Shown here one piece after another: positions 1 to 12,509 of a stretch of 64,000 nucleotides of DNA. A program made the translations under genes and the position numbers. Source of the DNA: Acanthaster planci (lineage: Eukaryota; Echinodermata; Asteroidea; Valvatida; Acanthasteridae); NCBI RefSeq assembly GCF_001949145.1, contig NW_019091387.1:703023-767022 (forward strand). Direction: 5' to 3'. Below the pieces are notes generated by a model. That model made no database searches. It saw nothing but the letters and a program-made list of their open reading frames with translations, and had not been told where the DNA came from. Position 1 is the first letter of the stretch, and every line of letters begins with the position of its first letter.

Positions 1-157
1 CGGAGAACGTTGGTACTCGGAAAGTACTCGACTACAACACTGGGACCAGGCCAATGATTTGAATATGCCCCTCAAATCAGTGATTAATTGTGGATTACTG
101 TTATAATCCTGGCGTCTTTAGACAATGTTATCAGTCCTTTGCTGTATTCTTTTCCAG

Positions 158-253
158 CCGTTTGTTCACTGTCATGCGAAAACGGAGGAAATTGCGTGGC
201 GCCCGATGTCTGCGATTGTCCTGCCGGATACGCAGGAAATACCTGCGCTGAAC
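158..253 (+). CDS. EGF-like exon, copy 1 (internal exon of 5'-truncated gene)
   Basis: Internal exon of a gene that begins left of the window. It lies between a good acceptor (TTTTCCAG) and a GTAAGC donor and is 96 nt long, phase 1 at both ends. It reads VCSLSCENGGNC, then VCDCPAGYAGNTC, the six-cysteine pattern of a compact EGF domain (C-x3-C-x4-C-x5-C-x1-C-x8-C). EGF domains are disulphide-bonded extracellular modules used in adhesion and receptor contacts. The same exon class recurs in copies 2 and 4 here. The leftover single base C joins the next exon's CG to give a proline linker. There are no stops. The 5' exons (signal peptide, EMI) expected from copy 4 are outside the window. Confidence 0.85.
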
Positions 254-364
254 GTAAGCACAAATAGTTCCATAGCTCGGGTCTCAAAAGCAGTGCCTCA
301 TATTTCTTGTATCAATACAATCGTAATGCAATGTAGTCAAGAAGGACTTTTTTATTTTTTGCAG

Positions 365-460
365 CGATTTGTTCGTCTCCTTGCCAGAACGGCGGGCTGT
401 GTGTGGCGCCCAGTGTCTGCGAATGTCGCTGCGGTTTCCGTGGGATTACCTGCAACGAAG
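365..460 (+). CDS. EGF-like exon, copy 1, last EGF before PAN (seven-cysteine type)
   Basis: A second 96-nt phase 1-1 EGF exon, 111 nt after the first, bounded by TTTTGCAG and a GTAGGT donor. It reads ICSSPCQNGGLC, then VCECRCGFRGITCNEG. This last-position EGF type has one cysteine more than the usual six (CECRC). Its last base is G, which joins GC of the PAN exon to give glycine. The equivalent exon is found before PAN in copies 2, 3 and 4, where it is frameshifted, shortened or has lost cysteines. This copy is therefore the best-preserved representative. Confidence 0.85.
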
Positions 461-1389
461 GTAGGTTTGAGTGGTGGACACAGGCACGGGTGTGGCTAGG
501 ATCTTTCCGGGGGGGACACTCCTCAGCAATAAACTTAAAACATTAATAGTGTAATAGAGTTAATTCAAGAAATCTGAGGATTTTCATCTCCTTTGCTCGT
601 TTCCAGTTTCTGTCGCTCTTTTTTAATTCCCCTATTTTCAGGTTTCGTTTTTGCCGGGGGAGGGGAGAGCAATTGCCCCTTCCCTCTTCACGCCCATGGA
701 CGGGGGCGTGTTTATACACTGACTTATTCCTTTGCATAATTATTTGGAATCAATGTTGATTGCGCCGATGCTATGCTTTGTGTTAAAATAGTTGCAAAAC
801 ACGGTTTGTCCAAGGCAAAACGTAAAGTAATACAGCAGATGTTATTCTATATCCTGTTTTAAGATCAGATTAAAGAAATAAAAACTCTTCAATTTGTCAA
901 GCGTGATCCACAAAACTCTAACAGAAACTAATATCCCTTTGGCTAAGGAATGTTTGACAAAAACCTACCCTGTATTCATACTCCGTTTTCGCTGAACAGT
1001 AAAAAAGTCATGACTCCATAAGAGAAAAAAAAGGTCATGTTTTTACTGAAATAACAAAAGAGGCTGACGACACAAGCCTGTCACCTCGGGGCCTTTGTAG
1101 GAGGAGACCCACGACAGCATTTTAGCTAACTTTAGTGCCTCGGCCTAACGGTTTCGCGAGAATAGTTGACCGTTTCTTAATTAGCGGGCTCTAAAGCGTC
1201 CGTATATAGCATTTTGCAATAAAGTGCTTTTGAAAAGAGACATTAATAAAGTATTGAAATTTGCTAAGGCAGCTTTTTTAGGGGGGGGAACTACCTCACA
1301 TAAAATTATAATTGAAGTGAAGCGTCCAATATCTTGACGATCTGAAAAAAAGAGCTCAATTCTCGTCTACTTTAATTCATAACTTCCAG
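461..1389 (+). other. Intron between last EGF and PAN exons of copy 1
   Basis: A 929-nt intron with GTAGGT donor and TTCCAG acceptor. I see no further EGF-like exon in it. The acceptor context (AACTTCCAGGCCTGTCCGCC) is nearly the same before the PAN exons of copies 2, 3 and 4. Confidence 0.7.
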
Positions 1390-1622
1390 GCCTGTCCGCC
1401 TTGGACGTAGCCGGTGCAATGTGCCTCCGAGGTCACGTGATTGGAACCGTTCCGTCGCCCCAGCCAATCATGTGTGCTTTTGCCTGCCTCCGAAGCACTC
1501 GCTGTAAATCCGTGAATTACTACCCGGTTAAACGTTTGTGTGAGCTGAATAAGGAAAGTGCCGACGGTGCGGGCATCGGCGACTGGTTTTACGCTGTGGA
1601 TTGTGTTTATTACGAGTCATAA
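1390..1622 (+). CDS. PAN/Apple-like terminal exon, copy 1
   Basis: Last coding exon of copy 1, entering in phase 1 (GC completes a glycine codon) and ending at TAA 1620-1622. It encodes about 77 residues with six cysteines: CLRGH, MCAFAC, RCKSVNYY, RLCELN and VDC. The spacing and the RCKSxNY...CELN signature match PAN/Apple-type modules, which bind proteins or carbohydrates in secreted and surface proteins. No transmembrane segment or GPI signal follows, so the product is probably secreted. The block is intact and closely similar to copy 4, with GDWFYAVDC near the end. Relative to copy 4 the stop comes seven residues earlier. Confidence 0.85.
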
Positions 1623-1724
1623 AATGTATCGATCGGCTGGCGTGAAGTTTATAAGGCTTCGCAAGCTTAAATATTTCTGCTTGCTTTCATTCTTGTAATC
1701 AAACTTTCCAATTAGAAACTAGAT

Positions 1725-1730
1725 AATAAA
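1725..1730 (+). terminator. Polyadenylation signal AATAAA of copy 1
   Basis: A canonical AATAAA lies about 100 nt after the stop codon. The surrounding 3' UTR aligns with the sequence after the copy 4 stop (TTCTTGTAAT shared), but copy 4 has lost the hexamer there. Confidence 0.55.
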
Positions 1731-4700
1731 GAAATATCAAATTTAGTTTTATCGAAGATGCTTTTATGACTGATGTATAACTTTATGTATTGTTTCTGTG
1801 AATGAGGTGGCAGTTTCATTCAAATTTCCAGTCATGAGCCGTGAGGGGAACTGTCTGGTACACTTTGACCTTTGTTACAAAAATAGGAAAAGGTCACATG
1901 AATAATCATTGGCATAATAATATGATATTGATATGAATAGGAATGAGCTGTAGGGGTGGAAAAATATGGCACAAAATTACCAAGGGATGGATAGGGATAG
2001 CATAGGGTCAGAAAGTTTAGTGTGACCGTTGGTATTGGATGAACATGAATATGAAATATCATAAGGTCATAAAATGTGGTACCCATTGACCTTTTCTGTG
2101 AAGTTATGGTTGGTCTGACTTAATCATTGGACACTAAACAAGAGAGGGCGGGCACATGCTAATGGTCTTGCGTTGGGCTTACTATGGTTACGGAGATTCT
2201 GATCAATATAGGAAGGAGAACGGGCTGGCCCTAGCTAAATTTCTTAATCCTTTGAACTAGTGTTTTTTTTACGTCCGGTTAGTCGGTTACCCTGTACATG
2301 TATACAGTTTCTTACAAATTCAAACTGAGCGGAGCATTACTGTTGATCTTTATCGTGAAGTAAATGTTAAATACACCATAATGTAAAATTTATGAATCCT
2401 CGTGAGAGGTATGACGACAGTTCGGATTTTTAACACATAGCAAAGAGGTAAATTTACCCATCGTGCTATGGAATAATATGCAGAAGTTCCCGGCCGGTAT
2501 CCGACCCAAGAATTATCACTCGATAGTCATACGGGTCAGAAAGAACACAAAACCAATTCGGTAGACTTCACATACTGGTTTAAGTACTGTTTTTATTTCT
2601 CGTTTTTCATTATTGATTTTTACAGTTATCTAATTTTAAGAGCTACCGCAAGAGTGATTGCCAGAGCTTCATTATATTTTATATCAGACGCACTACATGT
2701 ACTTATTTCTTTTTTTTCCTTTGACATCATCCACAATTACCTCGTGAGTTTCATTATCCTTCAAATGTAGGTAACTTGACAGAAACTCCTTATAGTTGTC
2801 GAGAAAGTCGTGGGTTGAAATTACCCAAGAAATGTCTATGAAAGAGACTTTGGGGCGAATTTCTTATTGTAAACGCTCAGGTGGAGTACCCTGTAAAACA
2901 TCCTAATCAGGATCCAATCCTGATACAAAATTTTGCTCTCGCTTTATAATAATTACGCGCTTGTTTTTGTATGTGCCGCTTATCGACCTTATCCTTGTTG
3001 CTACATGATCGATCCAAAGTCAGAAAACAGTCTGACACAGATACCTACATATCGCTACGTCGCCCTTAGGAAAATATGTATTACAAGTTAGGGGTCGATT
3101 AGTGTATTGTGATTAGAAGGATCAGGAGAGAGAAAACTGTCACTTCATATACAGACAATAACAAATTTAATTGCTTTTTTTTGAGAATCAGTTGTGTAAT
3201 GATAGGATATAATCAGCACTAAAACCATAAAACGAAATGCCCAATTTTCCCTGCCATGCAGCCTTAATCGTCACTGGTTGGTAAGAAGTAGTTCAGTGTT
3301 TATAGAATGGAAAGAATCCTGAAGTCGGATTTCATTTTCCCTAAAGTTATAAGATACAAACTTCGTAGTCGTAGGTGATAATCGAACGAACTTATCTCTA
3401 GCAACAAGCCTTTATCTGAGTTGGTATTGCACTTGTGTTTCCTGTACACCGTTCCACATAATTGATAAACTGTTGGGAAGGATCATTAAACTAAATTGAA
3501 TGCAGTAAGATTCTTCTGGAGCAACATCACTTTTCTGTCCGACCATTATGTTAATTATAAACAAACGACGAGAGTGAATGTCGATAGGGTGTCTTATTTC
3601 ATAAACAGATTAATTCCATCAATTTTGACAAGACTGGTCTTTGTATACAAACCAGTGTAACCATAGAGAAATTGTCTTTGCTATATAGTTTAGGCTACCG
3701 CATTCATTGCCATCATTGAAAACGCAATTTCACGTGTCAGCGAAAACAAGAGAAATAACCCCATTACTCCAACTACACTGAGTGCACAGTCGGCAGTAAT
3801 GGTAAGTGTATCGGTACTCTTTACGTTAATGTTTACTGCTTGCAAGCGTTGATCCAGAGCCACATTCTCTTGGAAACCATGGGGGGGGGCGAGAATTTGT
3901 GTAGGCTATGTAACCTTTATAACCTTCTTAAGGCTACGGTTACATTTTGGGGGCTTTTGCATTGGAATGGGCCGGTCCCAAATCATCCTTCGTCGTATTT
4001 GAAAACAGCTGACTTTGAGGGGGGGGGCAGCTGGCTCTCGCTTGACTCTCCTTGGAGCCACCATTAGCCCCTTTAAATTGGTAATATGGGGCTAGCGTAA
4101 ATCAAGCGTATCTAGGCCTATCCTGTATGTCAGTGGCAAATGGAACGGCTTAACCCACAAGCTTTGCGCGTCTGTTGCTGTGACGTACTTCCTTCATGGA
4201 ATTTTGTACAAGGGATAAGCCCTCGTGAGGGCGATGGCAATTCTTTTCTTCCTTTTACCGCCTGTGCTCTCTTTTTTGATTTTTTTTCTCTCGCTTGAGA
4301 AATGAGGGAGGAGGGAGCCACACCCTGACCCTGCCACACCAAAGTGTGAAGGCTGTAATTAAACGCCGGCATGGAGACCAAATAAAGGGTAGCCGTTATT
4401 TTGAAAGCAAGAGAGAAGGTAAGGACAAAAAAATAATAGGAGCCTCGTTCTAATTGGTCAAGCTGACGTGATGCTGACAACGATATTTCAACTGAGCAAG
4501 TATTCCTGTGTCTGTCGTGGTGCAGGTAAGCAAATATAAAATTACCGTAAATTTGACAATTTTAATATTAGCTGAAATGATCTCCCGATAGTTGACATCT
4601 AACCATAGCAATGGAGGATGAAATCTTAAGGCAATAAGATTCGTGACGGCATATATAGGGAGACCTAACTGCCGAACTACATGAAGCCAAAACCGTCCAG

Positions 4701-6602
4701 TAACGCGTCATACATTCCCACATGTAAGGCTGTAACAACCATTCGGTTCTGGCAGTACAGTGGGAGCCCTATAAACGCACATCTAACCCTGATAAAATCT
4801 GTGGCAGCAAAAAACCGACATTCTAAACCTCTTTCCAGCAGACGCGGGACGTAGTTCTAAACCAAAAAAGCCACTGAGAATTTAGGGCATAAACTTCCAG
4901 AACTTCGGGAACAAAATTTCCTTGTTCCATGACGTTGTAATGACCCCCCCCCGCATAAAACCTGATTTCTGTCAACTTCGTGTGATTCGGACGAAGGGGA
5001 ATTTTGAAGTCTTTATTTTGTGCTCCCCCCTCCAAAAACCCACATCTTAGACTTAAAAGAAACAGTTATAATTTTGGAAGCTTTTCTAAGGAAAACGTGA
5101 ATATGTCTTCAGAACCTCTGAGAAAATGGCAATGAAATTTGTACCCCGTAGGCCTACATTTTTTAATTGGACGCTCACTTTGTTGCCGCCATGGCAATTC
5201 ATGTAGGCCTACGTGCGCGTGCATGGATAATTGTGAACATGTCAGTGAAAAGGTCCAGCATGTGGACTTCTCCTGCAAGAAGTTTGAAAAGGTCCATGTG
5301 CATTTTTTTTTCGGGGAGGCCCACACTATTAATACCACACTTGTTCTGTCTCAAACACTTATACACACCCAATATTGAGTCCTGTTGCAGTATCAAAAGT
5401 GTGTGGATCACCACGGTCTCCTCTTTACTCGGGTGAGACAAGAATGACTTTGGTTGGGGGAGGGCTAGTATTAAGGGCTAGGCTTGATAAAATATTGAAA
5501 TGATAATCTGTGAATGGCCACTCGAGTCGTCCAGCCGAATGATATGAGTTTCCCTTGATAATGTTGCAGCTAGTTGGAAGTGTAGAGAGTGAAAGTTAAA
5601 TGTGACTGCGACTTTGATTTAATTCACGACAGTCAATTACAGTTAAATCCTCTACCCAAGCCAAAACAGCTTTTAAATCAACGTAAGAGTTTCATTTTTT
5701 ACATGCCTTGTGTCATTTAAAGCAAGGGGATAAAACCTCGGTTTTATTTAAAGTGTAGGCCTTGCTGCAATGAATTTTTCTTCGACGCGATCTTTTTTCA
5801 TCTTTGTTTTTTCTTTAATGTATGGAAACTCTTACACTCTCCTATAACAGTTAAATGCATCGAAAAGTGCACACTTTTAAGCAAACAAAATTATCCATGT
5901 TTTCCTGGAAAACTGAGGGCGCTGTTGCTGTAAATCATCTAGGAAAGCCACGGTTCAGTGCATAGGTATTTCTGTTCAAATTGTGAACCCAGCATTTACT
6001 AACTGAAAAATATTTCTGAAAGAGGGATTGATGGTCTCTTCCTGCTATGCTCACAACCAACAATAAATCAGCAAAGAAGAGAAAACTTTTACAAAAATGC
6101 AGGATTTTTTTGTGTACAAATCAATGTAACATTGAGGCTTCATGACATCACAGTTTTGCTCGTGAATATGGAAATCTTATTTGAATTAAAACCAAACAGG
6201 CATTAAAATACCGTTTGAAATAGTGAAACCAAAAAAAGTTGAAAATTAGGATCACTGAGGCACAAAGGCGGTTTGTAATCAAAAACATTGATTGCAGCTA
6301 CCCTTTAACCTCTTGGTGGTCTAGTCGAGTCCATCACAAGTCCTTCCACAAGTCCAGTCACAAGCCTTTTGACAAGATCAGTCATACGTAGCGGGATGAA
6401 CAATGAAACAGGAATGCTTTTGTAACCGTTCATTTGATGAATACCTTGTGACTTGACTCAAGACTGAATGACTTGTGCTGGACGTACAGGGACTGCAACA
6501 CTGATAGCTCTACTGTTTACAAGCTTTGTGTGCGTCATGCTGTTGCCTTCAAATTAACAATTTTGAAATCCTGCCACGTTCTTAAATTCTTAAATTTACA
6601 AG
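1731..6602. other. Intergenic spacer and degraded 5' part of copy 2; no gene recognised
   Basis: No exon with a supported domain was found. The part at about 2760-3440 is alignable to the 3' flank of copy 4 (39190-40190). The part at about 5580-5700 resembles intron 2 of copy 4 near 33090-33190, so the second half is probably the remains of copy 2's intron 2. I searched by eye for the signal-peptide exon and first EMI exon of copy 2 and did not find them. Confidence 0.45.
2761..3440 (+). repeat. 3' flank block of copy 1, paralogous to 39190-40190
   Basis: Several stretches match the flank of copy 4 in the same order. Around 2895 AAAACATCC and the following CCTGAT..AAAATTTTGCTCT parallel 39625-39670. 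Around 3415 GAGTTGGTATTG parallels 40155. The shared order shows that duplication included sequence beyond the last exon. Exact ends need alignment. Confidence 0.5.
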
Positions 6603-6654
6603 GTGTCACACACGACTGCTGCCTCGGCTGGAGAAGAGATGCATTGCCTCATAG
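6603..6654 (+). pseudogene. Relic of second EMI exon, copy 2
   Basis: The sequence keeps the acceptor (TTTACAAG), the motif DCCLGWRRDA and the donor GTAAGG, but is 52 nt where copies 3 and 4 have 89 nt. The missing 37 nt is not a multiple of three, so the frame is broken. The lost part corresponds to the RYRSALRTAY segment. CCLGW is shared with copy 3, whereas copy 4 has CCPGW, suggesting copies 2 and 3 are the closer pair. Confidence 0.75.
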
Positions 6655-7097
6655 GTAAGGTGAAAAACCACCCAAGTCTTGTGTAGTAAGACTCATGAAA
6701 ACGTATGCCCGTAAGAACGTAACCGAAAACAGGGGAGTGCATTAATAGTGGTTGACTAGGGAGGGGAAGCCACCTTCAAAGAATGCTGAAGAGAGATCAA
6801 GATAGGTGACTGTTTTACACAGGCATACATGACGCTGAACTATGGTGGATGTGGGGCTGATAGCTAATGCAATGGGTACGACCCTTTCTCGCGTCAAGAT
6901 GATCGACGGAAATTGTATAAACGACAGTGCACCACAAACACAGTCCAACTGTAAAATTTACAGTCTGTCCATGAAAGGACAGGGTGCCTGGAACTCGGGC
7001 TGAGAGACCACTGGAAGACCGAAATTTATGAACGATATCGGGAGTGTGTAGTCAGACGCCGACGTTAGACTAACCCCCGTTTTGTATTTTTTGGCAA

Positions 7098-7202
7098 CGA
7101 TTTTTTCGGATACCTACTACATGTACATGTATAATGGCGGATTGCGCGTCAGCCAATGTCCTTCAGTGTGCTGACGATTACACGGGGACTGCCTTACTGA
7201 AC
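7098..7202 (+). pseudogene. Relic EGF exon (YNGG type), copy 2
   Basis: It aligns to the EGF exons at 34837 and 35045 of copy 4 (TATAATGGCGGAT core, ACACGGGGACT, TGAACGTAA end). The acceptor AG has become AA, a TACATGTACATG tract sits within the exon, and indels bring a TGA into frame. It is 105 nt instead of 96. Non-functional. Confidence 0.7.
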
Positions 7203-7386
7203 GTAAATTTGGGGAAACGTTCCAATGTTTTCTCACAGGGGAGCAGAAAAGCACTACCAAGCAAGAAGACCAATGATAGATGTCCTTCTTTTAAACGAAA
7301 CTTCTAAAGGAGTCACTTTCATCCTAACCCACATAAGTACTTTGCAAATGTGCACCACTGATTTCACATCAAGAAGTAAAATTGAG

Positions 7387-7475
7387 TGTTTGTCACTGTC
7401 CTGCGAAAACGGAGGGCACTGCGTCGCCCGATGTCAGCGATTTTCTCAGTTACGCGGGGAATACCCGCGATGAAC
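7387..7475 (+). pseudogene. Relic EGF exon (CENGG type), copy 2
   Basis: Closest to the EGF exon at 158-253: TGTCCTGCGAAAACGGAGG and CCCGATGTC are retained. Length is 89 nt against 96, giving frameshifts. The GT donor has become GC (AACGCAAG), and there is no pyrimidine-rich acceptor. Confidence 0.7.
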
Positions 7476-7586
7476 GCAAGTTGGGGAGAGACCAGGCCAA
7501 TATTTCCACGAGCCGGGTCTTAAAGCCCGAGGCCTCATTTAGTGGTGTTGTTAATAAGTACTTCGTGGTATTTTGTCTAGGTTCTG

Positions 7587-7681
7587 CGATTTGTTTACTC
7601 CCTTGCGAGAACGGTGAGCAGTGTTGGTGCAAAATGTCTGCGAATGTCGCCGCGGTTTCAATGGGCCTCCGTGCAGCGATG
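7587..7681 (+). pseudogene. Relic EGF exon (last-EGF type), copy 2
   Basis: It aligns over its full length to the EGF exon at 365-460 (CGATTTGTT, GCGAATGTCGCCGCGGTTTC, donor GGTAAG). It is exactly one base shorter (95 nt). The deletion after CAGTGTTGG shifts the frame between ICLLPCENGEQC and ECRRGFNGPPC. The acceptor AG is replaced by TG. Confidence 0.75.
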
Positions 7682-8906
7682 GTAAGTTTAAATTTGGGGC
7701 CCATGACCATGGGCTTAGCCAGCTTTCTTTTAGAGGGGGTTGGGAAAACCACTCATCACCCTCAAACTGACAAACCAAGAGCCCAACTTTGAAGTATTCA
7801 AGCCAATTGGCTATTTTCATTTCACTTTCTCTCCCATTCCATTTTTCTCCCATTTCTTTTCCGGTACCCCTTGTTTCGTAGATTAATAGACCACATTCAT
7901 GTGTCCACCATCTTGAATTGAAAAGGGGTTAACGTTTCATTTTGAGAATCTGAGGGTAAAAATTACAGCAACGAAATAAAAGTTCATTACAAATAAGTGT
8001 CAGTTTGAGTTCGGAATTATTTAAAATTTGTGATAAGTATCTATAAATGTTTTAAAAGTCACTTTTAAAAAATGAAATAGAGGCTTGGAACACCGAATAG
8101 TCTGGCATCAGCTCATTTTACATGAAACACGAATAAGGTAGATTCAGGGAACAAGGTCGAAATGGTTCCCCAATAAAACGACTACCAATCAGATCAACTG
8201 ACGGGCGTGTCTTTATTGATATCCATATTGATGGTGCTGATACTGTGCTTAGTGTTGTATAAATTTACACAACGCATGGTTTCCAAGGAAACTACAAACT
8301 ATAAGCCGACTTATAATTAGATGAATATCAATCTAACAGATCCTGTTTTAAAACACGCAGCGCCTTCACTGGAATTTCCATGCTGGTTTCACAAAATGGA
8401 AATAGAAATTTCATCCCCAGGGCCAAGGGACGTTCAAGAAAGGTCTACCTGCCATTTTACAGTTTTCAGAGACAAATATTACAGTAAACGAGCACCGGGA
8501 CGCCATAAAACGGAAAAGGCATTTTACTTTTATTTAACAAAATTGTTAAAGACCATCGCTGCTCAATGACAGTGATGATCCGTGGACAACAGATACAGCG
8601 GCTCCCAACGACTCCCATGACTGCATTTTGGTTAATTGGGCGACATGGTCGAACGATTTCGTAAAAACTGTCGTCTTCATTCATTTGCGGGTCATGGAGC
8701 CTCTATGGACGGAGATTTTCAGCAAAGTGTTTTTGAGAGGAAACAGGACAAAAGTATCCAAGTTCGCTGAGGCTGTTTTGTTTTGGGGAAACCGTATCTC
8801 TTATAAACTGACAGTAATATGACGTCTTAATAACCTGAAGTGAACATAATCCATCTCATCATCTAAATCATCTCATCAAACATTAGTCGCTGAAATGAAA
8901 TTCCAG

Positions 8907-9078
8907 ACCTGTCTGTTCACGCTGCATGTAGCCAACGCAAAGTGCCTCTGAGTTCACGTGATCGGAACCGCCCTGTCGCCCAAACAAATGAAGTGTGCTT
9001 TAGCTTTTATCCAAACCATCCGCTGTAAATCTAGAAATTATTATCCTGTTTAGCGCTGTGGACTTTATTATCAGTCAG
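8907..9078 (+). pseudogene. Relic PAN exon, copy 2
   Basis: It retains TTCCAG before the exon and clear PAN sequence: AKCL, then HVIGTALSP, then IRCKSRNYYPV. The CGA after KCL has become TGA, and TAG follows YYPV. About 60-70 nt covering RLCELN to DWF is deleted, so the frame jumps to the GCTGTGGA region. It cannot make a folded PAN domain. Confidence 0.8.
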
Positions 9079-9129
9079 GAAAGCACCAATAGGCAAGCGT
9101 GTACATTGTATTTAGTCTGTGTAAAAATG

Positions 9130-9233
9130 GCGTTAGCAAACGAATTCTATTGTCTTTGACAGTTGACGACGCATCGTAGTCAGTTGTGCCTCCATCACAG
9201 CAATTGATGACATCAAGCCCCACAGCAAAAGTG
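9130..9233 (+). promoter_or_regulatory. Probable 5' non-coding exon of copy 3 (start uncertain)
   Basis: Ends at a strong donor (AGTG|GTAAGTACAG). It shares sequence and position with 27855-27941 upstream of copy 4: GCAAACG at the left, GAT GA.., CACAGC.A and the donor at the right. The downstream signal-peptide exon starts with an acceptor only 4 nt before the ATG, so an upstream exon is required. This block is the best candidate. It begins within about 60 bp of the copy 2 PAN relic, so copy 3 is packed directly behind copy 2. The left end and transcription start cannot be read from sequence. Confidence 0.45.
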
Positions 9234-10377
9234 GTAAGTACAGAATGTGACAAATTTGGGAGTGTTACACAGCTGAATTAAAATTGTGAAGAAAAATTAC
9301 ACTACTGTTGAAATGCCGGAAATGCCTTTGGATTTAATGCTATCTATATAATGTCTTGAACAATTGAAGACGTCTGCATGCTGATTGTTGCTGTTGGGAA
9401 ACAAGCATTTATCTGTTTCTCTTTATCTCTGCTTTCCAGAGAGGAAAGCACGTTTTAGGGAGTTAGTAAAATACTGGTAGGCCTATTCAGTCCCATCCTT
9501 TACAGAACTAAAATTGCTCGGATTAAAACCACGGAAGAAGTTAAAGAAAAATACAACAAAATAGTATTCCTTCGATAGCCAAAGTCTTCAGGATCATTGA
9601 TCTCGATTTATTTAGACGCGGCATCTTTAGATTCATGTTGGACATTCATACTAAAACCTTTGAATGATAAAAGTGGGATATCAGTCATGTGTTCCATCTT
9701 TGGCAATGTGACAGGGATTTTTCGGGAAACGGCAGTTGGCGTGGCGCTGGAATCTACATTTTTTCCATAAAAGTTGTTCCCTTGTTTTTTTTGTAAGACA
9801 GGCGCGTTCTTGAAATTGCAGAACCCACGTCAGTTAAAAACGAAGGAGATTTTACATGGAATATATAATTGTCTGCCACTGCCTGTGTTATTTTTTTAAG
9901 TTGGGAACAACAAGGGACGATAATTAGACCTTTTTACAGGTTCTACAAGCGGCATGTCGGGGCAAGATCAAGTATTTTTCAGGCCCTAGACATCACTCAT
10001 GATCCTTAGACTGATCCATTGACTGTACCCCGCCCTGTAGCTGCTTAGTGCTGGAGCGTAGCATTTCATGCGCTAAGCTTGTGGAAGCTATGAACAGTAT
10101 ACATTTAGTTCGAAGCTCTCACACAATCGAAAATCTAAAGAGAGAAAGTTTTCTTGTGCGTGTCGGGGTGTTGGTGGTTTTGTTTTATGACATGGCAACC
10201 GTACTTTCGTAGGCCCTCAAACGTTGCGATTACCCTTGACTTCTTTGCTGGCTATGAACAGCGCCTGCTGTATGCCTATATTGGATAATCAGGCCTCGGG
10301 AAAAATCTGCACTCCCCCCTTAATCCGTTGGTGTGTAGCACTTTGAAGTCGGTATATTTCATATGTACCTCCTTCAG

Positions 10378-10464
10378 AGAGATGATGCTGCCAGCTTGGC
10401 TGCGTCGAATGGTAGCGTTTCTCGTCATTCTAGACGCCCTTTCCGAGAGCCAATTTCACAGACA
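10378..10464 (+). CDS. Signal-peptide exon, copy 3
   Basis: The acceptor CCTCCTTCAG is followed by AGAG and then ATGATG at 10382. Coding is 83 nt, ending with two bases of a split codon before GTGAGT. The peptide starts MMLPAWLRRMVAFLVILDA: a short basic n-region and a hydrophobic core, as in a secretory signal. The exon matches the copy 4 exon at 28826 (core ..LDALS.., same length class, same phase, same donor GTRAGTATAATGTG). The split codon CA+A gives Gln, joining to the EMI exon at 12510. It is too short to be found as a gene by ORF length. Confidence 0.75.
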
Positions 10465-12509
10465 GTGAGTATAATGTGGATATCAATTTTCACGCACAAG
10501 AAAGAAGTAAAATGCAAAACAGAAGGATCATGTGTTTGTTTCCAGTTTGTGTGAATTGTTTTAACACTATTGAACTGCTCACAGCAGACAAGTTGGAGAC
10601 GTTGTTACTTTCGGTATGAAGAAATTACTACGAAACTAGCGTCAAATTTTAAAAGTATAGCCACTCAAGAATATCAAAGGCAGATTCAATGGATTTTAAA
10701 AATAAAGACCTCTAAATGCACTTTTGTGACTCATTTAGCCTCATTTTCTATTTAATGTTTCACTGAAGAGTGTTTTGACGCATTTTGAGTTTTGTGCTAA
10801 TAAGTATTGCCATTATCAATGAGGAAAACTGTGAACTCATCCCAGGTACACCGGTGACTTTGTTTGAAAAAAAAAACTGAATTTTTTAGACTTTGCTTGG
10901 CAATATTCTCTCTTCGGTAATTCACTGTTGTGTGCTTACAGCAGTAAGCAAGCAATGATTCCTTTCTTTAGTGTTTTCCGGTGCATAAATTCTAGGTTGA
11001 CAACTTGAACAGAAACACCTGTACACCGAACCATGTCTTCCCCGGATGAAATCAGGGCAAGAACGCCCTCAGTTGTCTAGGAAAGCATGGACAGTTTTAA
11101 ATGTTTAAAAAGAGCATTTGTCAACGCATTTAATCAATTAGAAATGTCAAGTAGTTTTCATACACTCAGTGGAATAAAACTGCAGAATAATCATGTCTAA
11201 GCAAAATCTATCGCAGCAAAGTTTGACAAAGTTGCGAGCTAAGAACAGAATTATGAGCAAAGGCCAAAAAAATTAAAAAGATGCAAAAACAAAAATTAAT
11301 GAAAAGATTTTCGACATCTTTGTTCCTGAATAGAGATGTACATCCAACACCAGTTCTGATAAAAACACGAGATCACATTTTGTATGAAGCTCAGTTTAAC
11401 GTAACAAGTATCATTCTTATCCAGGAAGCTCGATCTTACGACAATTCTGTCTCACGCAGCCGGCTGATGTAGTACTGAAAAGCGAAATTCGCCTTTAGTC
11501 ATTCATCTGATTAACTCGATCACCCGATTTTTGTGGTGAGAAATTCAACATTAATGTGTGCATTGTTTGTCAAATGTATGTCAGATCATTTGCCATCATT
11601 TTATTGAAAAACAAGTTTTTTTTCATATAAACGTACCCAATCTATTCCTCTTTTAATTCGGGGTTCAGTTTCAGTGGGATTTCTCAAAATTATATTATTT
11701 TGCTGTGTGCTGAATTTTACAAAATGGACAAGCACAATATCTGTGTTCTGGATCGTTCCAAAATAATGCTCTACAAAATATTATTTGTTTTAGTTTATTG
11801 TAACTTATATCGAAATCAATCCGAAACTTTGGACACTGTCAATATCCTCATTTTTTATCTACATCCTGGCTACATATCTGAAGAGACATGCATCTTGTAC
11901 TTGGTTATTTAAATGGCAGGCTCGTTAACACCCGATAAATTCAATTATGTTTCTAGTTCCAATCTGACCGCATACGAGACAAAATGTCATCATATTAGAC
12001 AGAATTGGTATGTTGTTTTCCTGAATTAGACGTGATGCAAATACGAAATCTCTTAGGATGGGAATTGTAAACAGTGATTTTTGTTTTTGAAAATCTACGG
12101 AGAAGAAGCAGTTAGAAAGATGAATTTCCTTCATTTCCAGTGCATGTGAAAAGCCTGAATCGAAGCACCTCTGCGTTCTATATAAAATGCAAGCGCGAAA
12201 TTAACCTGAAACCCCTTGCGCCGATGAAAAATGAACACAAGTGATTAAATGCGCCGTGAACAGCAGTCGTGAAATGAAACTATTTTGACTGAGTGTTATG
12301 AAGTTGAGTGAAACTTATAAGTACATGTATATGTATGTATTTTCATGGTAAACTTTAAATTCAACAAATTCTTTGAATGCCTCTGTTATGCACCGATAAT
12401 TCTCAGGTTTGGGGGCATTTTAATGAGACTGATACAGGAATTTTCAATGTGTCATTCTCAATTATTTACCTATTGATTTACATATTAACATTTCCTATTT
12501 CCTACTCAG
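10465..12509 (+). other. Intron 1 of copy 3
   Basis: A 2045-nt intron between the signal-peptide and first EMI exons. It is AT-rich with only short chance ORFs; I see no exon or element in it. Confidence 0.6.
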
